From: Sipunculus nudus
Lineage: Eukaryota; Annelida; Sipuncula; Golfingiida; Sipunculidae
Direction: 5' to 3'
DNA: 64,000 nucleotides
NCBI GenBank assembly: GCA_026874595.1
Contig: CM049306.1
Span: 40,358,019 to 40,422,018 of the forward strand
Shown here: in pieces, positions 11,159-24,391 of the stretch
How positions within the stretch are numbered: position 1 is the stretch's first letter
Layout: every line of letters starts with the position of its first letter
The notes under the pieces: model-generated
The model's database searches: none
Seen by the model: the letters and a program-made list of their open reading frames with translations, nothing else
What the model was told of the DNA's origin: nothing
Made by a program: the position numbers and the translations under genes

Positions 11159-13172
11159 ATGGAAATTAAAGATATATTTAAGTATCATATTGGAGATTTG
11201 GGTCGTTATCAGATATTTATTGTTATTATATGGACATTATCACGGATCCCGGCAGTGTTTCATATTATCGGAATAGTTTTCTTTGCTGCTACACCTGATC
11301 ACTGGTGCACCTATCCCCGCCATCTTGGGATAAACCTTACAGACGAGGAATGGAAGAAATTTTCCATACCCACTACGCTGATCAACGGGAAACTGAAATA
11401 CAGCAGGTGTGAGATCTACAAGTGGACGGACGCCGAAAATATTACCATCCGTGACGTTATGGATGTATTGATTGCCCTTGGTAACGGGACGTCATTTGGA
11501 AGCCATTTCGTGCGTAAATGTGACGTGTGGGAATACGACCGGGAAACAACTGTCAGGACCTCCTTGGTGACCGAGGTGTGTCAATTAACCATTTCTTACC
11601 AAATATATAATATTCCGGATGTTCTTACACCTGCATTTTACAGTCTATTATCAAGGTTTTCAGTATTTCATGAGAAGTTAAAATGTCATCATTTATCTGA
11701 GTTTCCCTGTTGAATTACCATAGGGTTCTTAAATTCTATAATCTTGACTAATTTTCCCCTGCTTCCACTTTACAATATATAATGCATTCGTATCACTTAA
11801 GTTCCATGTAAGTTCAAGGGGCGGTAATTCGCTGATGAATTAACACAATACCAGGATATCTTTATCTATTTCAGGGATGTCCACATGCACTAAAATGGGA
11901 ATCATTTAATTGATACATTATTCAGACACGAGTCAGAATTCAAAGGACAGACCACTCTAACATTTTCGCCAATCGATTGCTAAGACGTTTCCCGTATCTT
12001 CCCTTTTTTCTGACTTTTCCCTCACGGGAAAAGGGAACCTAATAATCCGAGTTTCCCCTGATTTCCAGTATAATACTTGAATTGTTAAATTTTTAGGATA
12101 ATTGTCTTGATTGTCTGAGTGTTCCTCTTTAAAATGTCCATCTTCCAAGATATATATCGGACGTGAATCAGAACTTCAGGGACTGACATCCATGGATTTC
12201 TCTGACATTTCCATGATTTGAATTGTTATTATTTGATTCCCTGGCTTTTTATCTTTTTGGGGGGTTTTCTTGATTTCAAGGATAGTAACTCTTTTCCATC
12301 CATTTAAATATAAAAAAAAGAATTAACAATAATCATGTTATATATGTTTGTTTTATAGTGGGACATGGTATGTGACCGGACCTGGATGAAGTCATTATTG
12401 GTATCAGTTTACATGCTGGGATGGTTGGTCTCGGGACAAATATTCGGTTACGCCTCGGACAGGTAACTGATTTTTTACCTTAGCTAATCTCCGAATAACA
12501 ATTCAAGTAACCTCAAACCAGCATAGGAACACCACCTGTTGGACTGGCCAAAAATGTGGTCTTAAATCACAGGTTCTCTTATTAGACAGGTTATTTATAA
12601 CCAGTATGAATGCTTTCGGTTCACTCAATGGTAGTCTTATTAGACATGTGGTCTTTCAGATAGGCTCCACTGCAATATACTAGTTTGGTTAATACATATC
12701 TGAATGTAGGCAGCAATTTCAAACTTAACGCACGGACCTTATAATTCTAGAAGGCACTTTTGCCCTGCTATTGTTATTTGATATATCATACATTACATTT
12801 TATTCGTATCTTACGAAATCAAGGTGACTTCAACATCCAGGTCATTTAAGGGCGATATTTCACGAGGTTTATAATATTCAAATGGTTTTATTCACGGCGA
12901 TATCCGATGAGGGTTGAAATAGCATAAATATGGAGAGTTTTTTCCACATTTTCTCAGCGTGGAATCTGACACAATAGTTACCATCGATAGTTCTTGTTAA
13001 CTTAAAAAGTTATGAAATCGGATTTATTCTATGGCAGGAGAAAAAAGTGCTAATTTATATTTTAGTAGTTTATTAATATGTTCAATTATAATCTAATGGG
13101 ATTAAATACTGTATATTGATAGCAACAACTATGTATGTAAGATCCCATGGTGAGAAACGGTAGAAAAAAATG

Positions 13173-13249
<77 letters not shown>

Positions 13250-16200
13250 TTTGAAAAGTAAATTGTCTGACTTTGGGTCTAGGATAATGCTTAACTGATT
13301 CAGGGGAAGTAAAGGAAACCGCCAAAATTCGGATAAAAAGGGTTTTAAGTAATTTTTTGGACGTACGAAAAGATGTTAGAGCTTAACAATTTATATACAA
13401 AAACAATAACTGATGCAACATGTTTCTGTTGACGTGATGCTAATTATTTTGAGGATATGTCATGAAAATTCATAGATTTCAATAACTGTAACTAAATATT
13501 TTGATAACTTCATCGACCTTTTTCTTCTGTAGATTTGGTCGGCGTCCGTTGATTCGTCTACTATCCGTTGGTGTCATTATTGTCGGAAGTGTTCTTCCGT
13601 TCTGCTCCAATTATTTCGCCTTCCTTGTCATGCGAGCTGCCTTGGCTATGTTTCTAGGAAATCTTACTATTATTACCTTCGCTATCGGTATGTTTTTCTT
13701 TATTTTACAAATAATTAATAAAGTGGTGTCTTGAACACCGATGTATAAAATATCCCATTTGTCGGGCGCTGATTGAATGATACCTTTATCACTACAATGC
13801 AATCACTACTAAAATAAAATAAAAAGAAATACACCTTATAACGCTCCCGATGCTGCGGAAATGTAACGCTTCAATACATGCTCTCGATATATAGATAATG
13901 CTCTGTGAAAAGAGCGTAACACCATATAACTTTAATTATAAACGTAAAGAAAGTGGAGCTTGAAATAAAGTTTGGGATATAATATTTTTATTCTTAGTTT
14001 CAGAAATGACTTGAACAATTATCAATAAAACAATTGGATAAAAGGACCTTATATAAATATGCCTTTAATCCTTCCGACTCTAAACAACACACCACAAAAC
14101 CTATCCCATCAAAATATGTCCCTAGTCACAGTTCTAATCCAGTACCACCTAATGATAACACTATATCACACCATGCAAAGAATAAAAAAAATGTGGCGAT
14201 ACATTGATGTCACCGCTAAAACAGTTAACCGTCAGTATATTGTTTCAGCAAAAAATAAATTTGTTCATACAATGTTAAAATATTGAAAAACGATTTCCGT
14301 ATATTTTGCTTCCTGCTACCAAAGACGTTCGTTTCTTTCTTTTTTTTAATGCAGCACTTGAACTGATCGGTGAAAGTAGGCGAACTTCAGTAGTTAACGG
14401 AATGGAAGGCGCTTCTTCGTTTTTCTACGCTGGGTTGGCTCTCCCCGCCTACTTCTTGCGGGATCGACAAGTGTTTATGGTCTCTTTGTCTGTGACCACC
14501 GTGCTACTGCTAATTCCGATATGGTGTGTCCTAATTATATATATAATTTAAAAGTAAAGATAGTGTATGGTGGCGCATCATTAGCGCCCGGAAGTGGTTG
14601 ATATGGCAAGGATATCAATTATCACTTAAATACAGTGGTAAATTGGTGATAAAAAGAAAGTTGCAGGAGCTAAATAAAACAGCCTTTTGGCTACTATTAA
14701 TATCTGTAATGCAAATGACTGTGGGAACATAAAGAGGCAAAGAATAAGAAATCTATCATGGGAAGAGGTCTGTTCTTTACGAATGCATACTCAATTGTCT
14801 TTGCATCAGTCTTCCCAACTTCGAATATAAATAAATTAAAGTAAACCTTAACGCTGTAATATGAGACATTTGAATCAGTTATCATGAACGTATAAATATT
14901 CCATTTGTAAAGTCGCTGCTTTCTGCAGGTTTATCCCTGAGTCCTTACATTGGCTCACTGCTAAAGGCCATCAGGAGAGAGCTCAGCGAAGCATCCAGAA
15001 AATAGCCAAGATAAATGGGAAACAAATCCCACCGGGTCTTTACGTCACAGTAGAAGAGGTACAGTGAACTCCCGCATGACGACCACCCCGTTAACACGAC
15101 CATCCCGCTAATACGACCAATTTTCTTGGTCCCAGAATGGTCTTTTATGAATTATCATATAAAAAAACTTCGGTAACTCGACCAGCCCGCTATCGCGACC
15201 AACGACCACCCTTTTTGGTCCCGACCTTCAGATGAGCACCCGTATCACGACCACTGGCCCTTGGCAACCGCGGCCCGTTGAGCAGATGACACGCTCATTG
15301 CCAAGCTTGGACTTAGATAATAACCCATAATTAATTAGCCGTTTCACGACCACTAGCCCGTGGCAACTGCGGCCCGTTGAGCAGGTGACACGTCCATCGC
15401 CCAGCATAAACTAAGATAATATCCCGTGATTAATTAGCTGGGCACGTGGGAAAGCCCGCTTTCATCTGCCCAGCCATAGTTAGGCTTGTTTATAATGCCG
15501 CCCAACCTGTTACCAAAACTATACGCATCAACAGATATTGGACACCATGGTCCGTTACATTGTTGAGTACGGCCGTTAGATTAGCATTTAACATACTGTT
15601 CAAAAAGGAGTTTAGCAAACATTACTGAACCACACGTATACATTCAGGTGAGTAAAGTAAAACTTTGATTAATCACGTTTCAATGATCAAGCAGGAACCA
15701 TATAAATAACACTTTGAATTTGATGTGTTCATTCTGTTCTCACTACTGTTCGACAACAGACCATCTTCGTGCCGAGACTAATGCTGTAAGATTGACTTCA
15801 ACTCCAACTCGTAAAAAAACCTTAAGAGCTCAGCCTAAAGGAGAAGATAGAACTTCTCAAGACTGCCAAGACTCAGCTCGGTACAAGTCAAAGAATATTG
15901 GCAGACTAATGTACAAGCATCCCGCTAACACGACCACCCCGCTAACATAACCACTTTGCCTGGTCCCGCCAAACTAATTAAATCAACCATCGTGTAGCAT
16001 TATGGACATCAGATATGATGATGATGATTAAATGTTTATAATATGGGGGGGGGGGGGGAATAAATCAGATTGCATCTAATTTTTTAACTACTAAATTAGA
16101 AGGCCTATATTAAACCTTCCTCCTGGCGAACTCATATCAAATATAACTATGTGTTCAAATAAATATAAATATATAGTCGGGCACGCTTGTTTGACGAACC

Positions 16201-19200
16201 TTTAATGTATCGAGATGTTTTATATAATTTATTAATATTTTGTACTTTTATTTTTGATGGGGCCTTAATTACTCCAAGTAGACTCCTACATTTAATATTA
16301 AAAATACCTTAATCCACTTTTCATATCTTCCCTGATAATATGATTAATGGTTAACCAGGATAAATAGAAAAGATCATCAAATCTGAAGGATTTGTTCCGC
16401 GCACCTGGACTCAGAAGAGTAACTGTGATTTTGGGAATAAACGGGTAAGTTTGTCAGCTATCTGTTATAACCCTGCCGGGTGTAGACTTAAGTATCCTGA
16501 AAAGAAACAGACGGTTAATAGATTTAAAGTTGCTCAGTATTTTCAAAGAATCTTGTAGACATATTCATAAAGCGTTCAGTAAGGAACAGTACCAACAACC
16601 ATAACAAGTCCACACAATTCTTTTTAAGTCATGTTCATATAAGAGACACAACATATGGCGCTGACAAATATTCCTCAAAAGTGTCATCCGTTTTAAAGTT
16701 AAAAAATAAAAGATATGTCCATGATTTCTATTTACTATTAATTCAAAACTATGCTCTGTTAGGTGCTTCATTACACCTTGGAGATACAATTAATATTGGA
16801 ATCCCTTCAATTCTTATTGAATCTCCTTGATTATACTTAAGTTGTAATTATATGTAATAACTGTGTACTCTTCAGATTTGTAAACGGAATAACTTATTAT
16901 GCGATCGCTTGGAACATGGCGGATTACCATGGTAACCTGTATCTGAACGTGTTCTTTGCGGGTCTGGTTGAGATACCCGCCTACCTACTCAATATCCCCG
17001 TATTATCTAAGGCAGGAAGACAGCGGGGACTGATAATCTGTACCCTTGTCGCCGGTGTTGCCGTTTTTCTGACCCTTGCTGTCTCTGACAGTAAGTATAC
17101 GCTGGCGGCCCTACAGTTCCTCATTTGATTTAGCCATAACGACAGACCCTGTGCTCTGTGATACCTTACTACAGCATATATTACATCACCGTAGTTGGTC
17201 TGGTTATCGAGCGCCAAGGTATACAGTGTGGTGTGAGTTTAGCCTACGGATCGATGGACTGATCTGTCCAATTTCGTTTGGGCACTTAATTTATGTAGCA
17301 TGAGGACACTGAATAACCCCTACATATTACCTTTTATAAAGATTTTTAGATTCCAGTGGGATTAAAATAACTGTTATATAATCAGTATGTCCCAAAGTAT
17401 GGTCACTAGAAAATGAGAACCATCAGAAATCCACCACTATCTAAGCTGAATGCTATATCTTTCTAATAGCTTTATAAAATCTCATGAGAAAAAAGGTGTA
17501 ATTACAACTTGATTATATATTATAACGTGTATTAAAGTGTGGATTTACTTATGGAGCAGAAAGTCTTCTACGATTTTCAAAGCATTTTTTTTTTATATTT
17601 TTCTAGCGACTGTAAATGAAGCATTTATAATGCATTTAATGAAATAAATGTAAATAAAGCTATAAGTATAGTTTCTATCTTTCGCCCATTATACTAAATC
17701 TGCGGAAAGTTTCATGGACATTGGAATGAAGACGGGAGAAACGACATCGCATTAAAAAAGTTCACATATCTTTCCTGTCACTGATATTCAGATGAGGTTA
17801 TTGGAAAAACTATTTTGGTGATGACTGGAAAGTTTGCAATAACGATGTCTTTCATCGCCGCCTACCAGTTTGACGTAGAGCTCTACCCGACGGTCATTCG
17901 CTCCAGTGGTCTACATTGGTTTGTTAACGCCTGCCGGCTTGGAAGCTTAACGGCACCATTCCTACCGCTGATCGTAAGTGTAAGCTAGACTAGTGAGCGC
18001 GTACCTCAACCTTCCGCATTTAGTAGTACCAAATACCTCCACCAGGTGTCACTCAGTTTCGTCGTAGTAGTTGGATACAGGATCAAGTTTTTCCTCTCAC
18101 GATACGTCTGTTTAGAGAGGGGTAGACATTTAAATCCTCAGTCAAAGTCGGGGATACTATGGTTTTAGCCAGTACCGCAGCGGACTACGCCGCAGAAAAA
18201 TCATGATAGCGTGTTAATTAAAAAAATATTTCACGGATCTTTTTCAAATTTGTCATGTGGACAGATATCGGTTAGGTGACACAACTTGTATTAAATGTGG
18301 CCATGACCTTTATTATAAGAGTCACTTTGAATAGGTCATTTTTTTGTATAAATCATTTAGAATTTTAAATGTATCAAGAAAGCTTGCATGGATTTATCAA
18401 GTTGACTAAAGATTTTGTATAGCTTCGTCTTGTACAGGAGATTAGTGGCTTCATCTATTATCCTTGTCTTGTTTTTGTGCCTTTTAATGCCACCATCATT
18501 GCTACTTGACAGTACGTTGAGCCTTATAGTCACAAACTTCTGGACAGCTTCCTTTCATATTATGCAGATGCATAGATATTGGATAAAGGATGAAGTAAAT
18601 TGGGGTCATGACCTTTACTATGTGAGTGGCCTTGACCTTAAATATTTCCATATTTGGTGAAAACAAACAAAAACCTTGCTTTCAAGTGGAAAGATGTATT
18701 TTTCTGAAAATCAGAATGAAAGATGTTAGCTGATAAGTTGTCGAAATGGTTTAAACCTGTGACCTTCAAAGTCAAATCTGCCAACATATTGGATTTTTGT
18801 GAACCCCATAATTTTTCAAGTGCTTTATCTTTTTTTTCAAATGTAACGCAACAATTGTTTCTACCGATATCGCGGATTTTATTTCAAGACTAGTGACCTC
18901 GACAAAAAACAAGGGCAAACCTGAAGAAACGTAGGATCTTTTTAACCCAATAAATTTTGAATACCTGAATAGTTTTTCTTCAAATTTTATACACGGTTTG
19001 TCAAGTCTCAGCATATGCTTCTGAAGAAGTGGGTCATTTAGAAGTGGACATGCATTAATTGTCAAGTGATACGGCATCTCAGATTTCAGAAATTTCTTGT
19101 CAAATATGTCAACATATTTCACGTAAAATATTTTTTTTCCAGGGAGGAATTTGGCCAGAATTAATTTGTGGTTGCATTGCCTTGTTTGGGACATTTTGTA

Positions 19201-19691
19201 CGTTATTCCTTCCCGAAACTCGAGACTTTCCACTACCATCGAGTGTGGAAGAGGCGGATAGAAGAGTCCGCAGTCATCAAATAAGGTGTGTTAGCATTTA
19301 CTTGGAGCTACATATTAGGATTTTCAGGTGTCAATTTATTTGTTAAATGGGATATCACATAAGCCATGAATGCACCGATGTGGCTCTTTATTGATACAGA
19401 ATCTAAAACTCTTAAAACTGCATTGAACCCGGGTTTCTGCAATAGTTGCAAAATTTCCTGCAAAACGGTCTATGTTTACTTTAAATATTTGCCTGTGACA
19501 ATATATTGGTATGCTTTATTGATTCATTGTTTAGGTCTGAAATAATCATCTGATATTAATCACTGTCCATTTCATCAGACATCTGAAAATGTATTTCTTG
19601 GTATTTCAGAAACTTTTTCAAGAACATAAAACAACCATCAACCAAGATTCCTGAAGAGGTGGTGCTAAATGATATTAATAATTTAAACTGA
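11159..19691 (+). CDS. SLC22-type organic ion transporter, gene A (10 exons)
   Basis: Coding exons: 11159-11575, 12359-12462, 13533-13687, 14355-14523, 14929-15058, 16359-16444, 16876-17090, 17792-17973, 19143-19285, 19610-19691. They join in consistent phase to 560 codons plus TGA, with GT-AG introns throughout. TM1 lies at residues about 17-43. It is followed by the large extracellular loop typical of SLC22, with paired cysteines and N-glycosylation sequons (NLT, NIT, NGT), ending CDVWEYDRETT. TM2 leads into the MFS signature ASDRFGRRP at the exon 2/3 join. Later marks are IPESLHWLTAKG after TM6 and KFAITMSF...ELYPTVIRSSGLHW in TM10-11. The family moves organic cations, carnitine or anions at the plasma membrane; the substrate cannot be told here. 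Exon 6 opens with GATAAATAG, an in-frame stop unless an acceptor 9 bp further on is used. The start is the first ATG and matches gene B. Confidence 0.9.
13176..13248 (+). repeat. Compound microsatellite (CT)n(TA)n
   Basis: About 17 CT units followed by about 19 TA units in intron 2 of gene A. No other structure. Confidence 0.95.
15066..15960. mobile_element. Decayed repeat element with 'CCCGCTAACACGACCACC' ends in gene A intron 5
   Basis: Begins 7 bp after the exon 5 donor. Near-identical phrases occur in the same orientation at both ends: about 15070-15135 (CCCGCATGACGACCACCCC, then TTTTCTTGGTCCC) and about 15919-15970 (CCCGCTAACACGACCACCCC, then TTTGCCTGGTCCCG). Between about 15235 and 15440 there are two units of roughly 110 bp, each containing CGGCCCGTTGAGCAG and an ATTAATTAGC end. 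The terminal phrase resembles ends of pogo/Tigger-type elements as I remember them, but I see no transposase and the direct orientation argues against simple TIRs. Confidence 0.5.
16359..16367 (+). promoter_or_regulatory. Exon 6 alternative acceptor pair spanning an in-frame TAG
   Basis: The acceptor homologous to gene B is AACCAG before 16359. Using it reads Asp-Lys-stop. The stop codon TAG at 16365-16367 ends in AG, so splicing at 16368 would skip exactly three codons, keep phase 0 and remove the stop, giving KRSSNLKDLFRAPGLRRV. Predicted product 557 residues. Which acceptor is used is not known. Confidence 0.6.
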
Positions 19692-21425
19692 GTCAATAAC
19701 GAAGAGTGAACAAAATTGCTATCGACGAAATAATACATCGTAATATTTGGGATTATGACAGACCAGGGGTATATCTTACATAAACAATAATTAAAAATAA
19801 TTTATCTCAGATATAGTCAGTTTTGAAATATGTATGCTATTTGGCTCCATGCAAAATGCAATTATGAACCGGGCTGTTTTCTATTTCTTAAAACAAAACT
19901 TGTCCTGTTTCCGTCCGGTAAAGCCTAATTATATTTTCAAATCAAAAACCTTAGTTACCGCACCTTATTTACAACAGCTGCATATGAAAAATAATTTACT
20001 ATAGGCAAGAATGAAGTTGATGAAAATACGTACTTCACTTATGCGGCCTATATCAGCCTTGTCAAAACACGCACATATAGAATTCCTGTGTGGAGTTGTG
20101 AGATTATATGGACACATAAGACACATTGATGTCAAGATCGTCTTTCAAAAAGGAAACTGATAATTTTCACATATTGTTTCTACTTGAGATAAATTTATAT
20201 CATTGATTTTGTTTAAAATGTATATGTACGGATCAATGATTAAAACATTATTGAAAATGTATCGAATTAAGTGTCAAGTTACCAGTTGGGAGTCATTAAT
20301 TAATGCAAAGTCTCTCATTGCATGGAAACCAAGACACATTTGAGAACAGCAGGTTTCATGTTGCGTTAGGCCATTTGCTGTCAAATACAATTGATGACCA
20401 AATTAGTGGAAAATTTTATTTATTTGGTCTCTTAAGAACTAAAGTTAAATCTTTGGTTCTTATGTTGGCCGTAGATTGCAAGTGACCATTTGACGTTTTG
20501 AATAACATATATCATTATATAATATGCAAATTATTCACAAAAAAAAACCTTTTGATCATCAAGAAAAGAATTATATTTCTTTGACCATGAAGACTTAAGT
20601 CTAGACATAACTTTGGCCGTTTATCATTGTCAGGACTTGCAATATCGCACAGACCAGAGTCTTGTGGATGACGGTTTTCTGATTTTTACTTGGAAAGCTA
20701 ATGGTTCATCCAACCTATGCTTTCATATGGATATTTTTATCAACTTTATTTATTTATTTTACATGGATTGTACAACTAGTTATAATAATACGAGGCACTC
20801 GCCATGGCTCGGATGTGGGCGCTCGGTAGTCTGTAAGGGTGGAGGAAAGGGGAGGACTCGCAGAAAACTACCGACCTTGGACGGTCAACTAATTCCCACT
20901 CTCATAGCCACGCCGGGAATCGAACCCGGGTCGCCAGCGGAGAAGGCCGAGAGTTTTACCACTCAGTTGTCCAGGCCCCTTGGAAAGCTAGGTCTGGTTT
21001 TAGAACCATAGAAAGTTGGTATTTGAAATATGAAAGTTTTATTTTTAGCGCTAATTTGCATATTACAAATACTGTTAAAAGGCGTCATTAGATCCACGTA
21101 AAATGTATTAGGGACGGAAACTTTCGTAAATCTGCCATAAAAACGTACTTTAGACTATTTAAGGATTCAAAATGGAATTAATAAAGACAGCAAGTGGTAT
21201 GCATGAGTTTTGACAGAAGAGCGTTAAAAGAAAGACAAATAGTTGTAGCTCTTCTAAAAATAACAAACGCTATTTTGCTTAATAATATATAATAGGGGAA
21301 TTTGCAACTGAAAATCACCGAACAAAATTGTGTCCTGTATATTAAAGTTCGAAGATAGTACGTATTTTAAGGCATCGATTCAAGTTATTTCTATTGATAA
21401 TGGTACATGCATCGACTGATGTGTA

Positions 21426-21485
<60 letters not shown>

Positions 21486-22339
21486 TGTATATATAAAGGG
21501 AATGATATATATAATATGGGAATGGCCCAATTTCCAATCCGAATTTGTTTATATCAAAATAATTACCGTCTAAACCATGTGAACAAGTGTCCATTGTCTC
21601 TTGTTCCTTTCTGTATAGATTTTACACAATTTAAGGCATCGATTCAAGTTATTACTTATGATAATGGTGCAAGCATCGATTGATGTGTCGATGCTGCGTG
21701 TCAGCACTAGTATTTCCTCACACTTGCCTATTACCGGACTCATAAATATGACAATTGAGACAACTCGCTGATTCGGTAGAGCTTTCAATGCTAATGCCAG
21801 TGTATATATGGTCAAATTAATTAAAGTAAGTTACTGGAAACTAATACCTGTTGCATTTTTCCATATCATGAACATATTTACTGGTTGAAACGGGCTGGTG
21901 GATGTTCATACAGAACAAGACGGGATGCTAGGGAGTTAGCAGGTTATTTGTTTCCCGGTGGTATAAGTAAACCCAGAACGAATAATGCGATGTTTAAGTG
22001 TGATTTTTCATGAACAAAAGTAAGAACGAGTTGTAAGTTTTAAAAATATCGCGGTTTGGGCCTGAGTAAACCACTCGTCATTAGTCATTTGAAAATGTGT
22101 ATAAAGGATGTAATTTATTAATTTAAACATGTTTTACATTGTCATCTACTGCACCTGGCTGACAACCAATAAATTAACATGTAACATTTTAGTCCACGAG
22201 GGAAGGATACATCTGTTAACTGAATGCTGGTAATGTTTCGGAGTATGCGAAATCCTTAGTTTCCTTCATTAATTTGAATACAAAATAAATATAGCATCTG
22301 TGTCTAATTGATTGTTTATTCCGGTTAATTAAACTTAAA
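19692..22339. other. Intergenic region after gene A
   Basis: About 160 bp of 3' flank are shared with the pseudogene. No perfect AATAAA was found close to the gene A stop. A SINE lies at 20701-20978 and a pure TA microsatellite at about 21428-21483. The near-repeat 'AAGGCATCGATTCAAGTTATT' motif (core GCATCGATTCAAG) occurs twice, at about 21371 and 21634, flanking the microsatellite. No gene seen. Confidence 0.5.
20701..20978 (-). mobile_element. tRNA-derived SINE with 12-bp target-site duplication
   Basis: On the minus strand the element opens GGGGCCTGGACAACTGAGTGG, a tRNA-like head with box A (ACTGAGTGGTA) and box B (GGGTTCGATTCCC). A unique body follows, including GTCCTCCCC and TCCTCCACCCTTACAG, and then an A/T-rich tail. 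The flanks CTTGGAAAGCTA at 20689-20700 and 20979-20990 are identical, as expected for LINE-mediated insertion. A 5'-truncated relative lies at 42072-42210. Confidence 0.85.
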
Positions 22340-22680
22340 CCATCAGCGTTCGGGCGTCATAACCATAGCATTTTAGACCATGTAATTGAAATTCTAGAAA
22401 TTTTCATATATCATGTTAGAGATATAGGATATTATTTGACACTTTGGGCATTTGCACGGATGTTTGGAAACACAGAGAAACTTGCCTGTATTTTCATATT
22501 TGTAAAAGGACTTGTTTACTTTGCGATCTCATGGAACATGGCGGATTAGCATGGCAACCTCAACCTGTATGTATTCTGTTTCGGGATTAATTCAGTTCGC
22601 CGCCAAACTTACTATCATATCTTAAGTTCGAAGACAACGGAGACTGGTAACCAGTATCATTGTAGATGGTATTACACGAT
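22340..22680 (+). pseudogene. SLC22-type relic: exon 1 remains next to exon 7 remains
   Basis: Bases about 22345-22470 match the start of gene B exon 1 and its leader (GGGCGTCA.ACCATAGCAT.TTA, then a decayed frame ending in the LW-F-R part of TM1). About 35 bp later, 22500-22680 match exon 7 (FAISWNMAD, stop, HGNL), with frameshifts after that. Exons 2-6 and all the intron sequence between them are gone. It is not translatable. Confidence 0.72.
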
Positions 22681-24391
22681 AGCATGTATTTCAATAACGT
22701 CTATACAACTTCAAAATTATAAAATTATAAATTATAAAATATATAGATTTTATTATTTTTTTTTTTTAGCTTTACATGCATATTAGGTTACCCTGTCTAG
22801 GCTAATAAAAATAAGTTTCAAACGACTAGTACATTAAGTCGACCATGCATAAATCTTATCCGAACTACTCATTGTGCATTAGGGGGTAATCCACTTAAAA
22901 CACCAATTACCATAGACACCTATTTGTCCAAGAATAATTATGGATATATATATCTAAAATGTACTAGAAATCCTCATTCCTCATTAATACAACTTTATGT
23001 TAATCTTTGAACAGGAAAACTTACGTATCTACAAAATATTTGATTAACCATCGTCTGTGTTTAATAAATTTCAGAAACTTTTCGTCGTAACTTAGGTCTC
23101 TCCGAATTTGCATTATAAATATAAATTAAAATATACAGTTAACTGCTGTTAATTTAGTTTAGGCCTGTCATCAAGGTAAGTTCTTGATATACTGGACAAA
23201 GTATACCTTTCGTCAATGGCGGCCATATATAGCAAATTACAAAATTGCCAAAAGCGTCACAAAGACAAACCCTGTTAAATATACCCGGGAGCCATACGAT
23301 GGAAACTCGATAAAAAAAAGACGTCTTCTACTGTAGACACTTCATGTTTCCACTCTGGAAATAATAAATGCGGCAAATTGACAGCAACATTTTTACACTT
23401 GACCGGTAAATATGGAACCTAACGGGACCAAACGCCGTTTTCTTTTCTGAGGAACTAAATTTCTAGTTAATCAGGTTAACTTATAGATGCTTAGACTCAC
23501 CGAGTTCCCAAGTTACCGACATCCATATATATAACAGGGTTTAGGCTTATCCATTGATGTGTGCAACCATAATTGTGAATCAGATTTATTGACTGTTCGT
23601 TAATAAATTTGTTTGTTTTCCTTCAATATATTCGAATGTATGGAAACTGTATTGAGGTTATATGTTGTGCCGATAAACATTATGAAATTATTGCCTTGCA
23701 CATAAGCTCACTCCGTAACATTAATAGAGATCGAGTCCGTCAACCAAAACTAGTACTATGTGATATATGTATATTAAAAAAAATCGCATTTCATTCAGAG
23801 TGTTGGCCTACTTTTCTTCCGCTCACCTTGAAGGGCAATTCCTTTTTACAATTCCTATCAAACTCTCGCCTTAAATAAAAAAAAATCCAATGGTATTCCC
23901 TAGTTCTTGCAATATTTCCGTTCCTTTTCAATGTTCTGCGAATTTTTATCATTTCATTTTGTCATTGTCACACACTCTAATTTATCAGTTCATAAATCAA
24001 TGTATTTAATTATAGATGGTGTAGTTTACATTTTTGTAGTAAAAAAATAGGGCCAGAATGAGTAGAATGGACTTGGCACAAAACAGTAATTTTTGTCATT
24101 TCAAATTGCGTGTAGATAATGGAGTTTATCAAATTAAACACGTATTAATTTTCCCTTATGTGCATCCTGTCATGGTATCAATTAATTAAAAAAATAGTAT
24201 GATTAGTAACCTAACACGATGTAACATGTATTGGCTGAATGCGGGTAAAGTATGCGGGTTTGATTCATTTTCACAAATGTATATATAATTAACGCAGCAA
24301 CTGTGTATATAATTAAACTGCGTCTCCAGTTTATTAACTGAAACCATTTAAGCCGGGCGTCAATGCCATAGCATCTTACACCATGCATATA
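22681..24391. other. Intergenic region upstream of gene B
   Basis: Bases 22681-23400 show no gene or recognised repeat. Bases 23466-24001 are the counterpart of the duplicated block at 4340-4900. The gene B leader follows. A short similarity to the gene A leader (AACTGAAACC 40-60 bp before both start codons) is the only shared upstream motif I could see. Confidence 0.5.
23466..24001 (+). repeat. Duplicated block upstream of gene B
   Basis: Collinear with 4340-4900; the pair defines an old segmental duplication that includes the SLC22 locus. Its conservation is not higher than that of the neighbouring introns, so there is no specific sign of a regulatory role. Confidence 0.8.
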
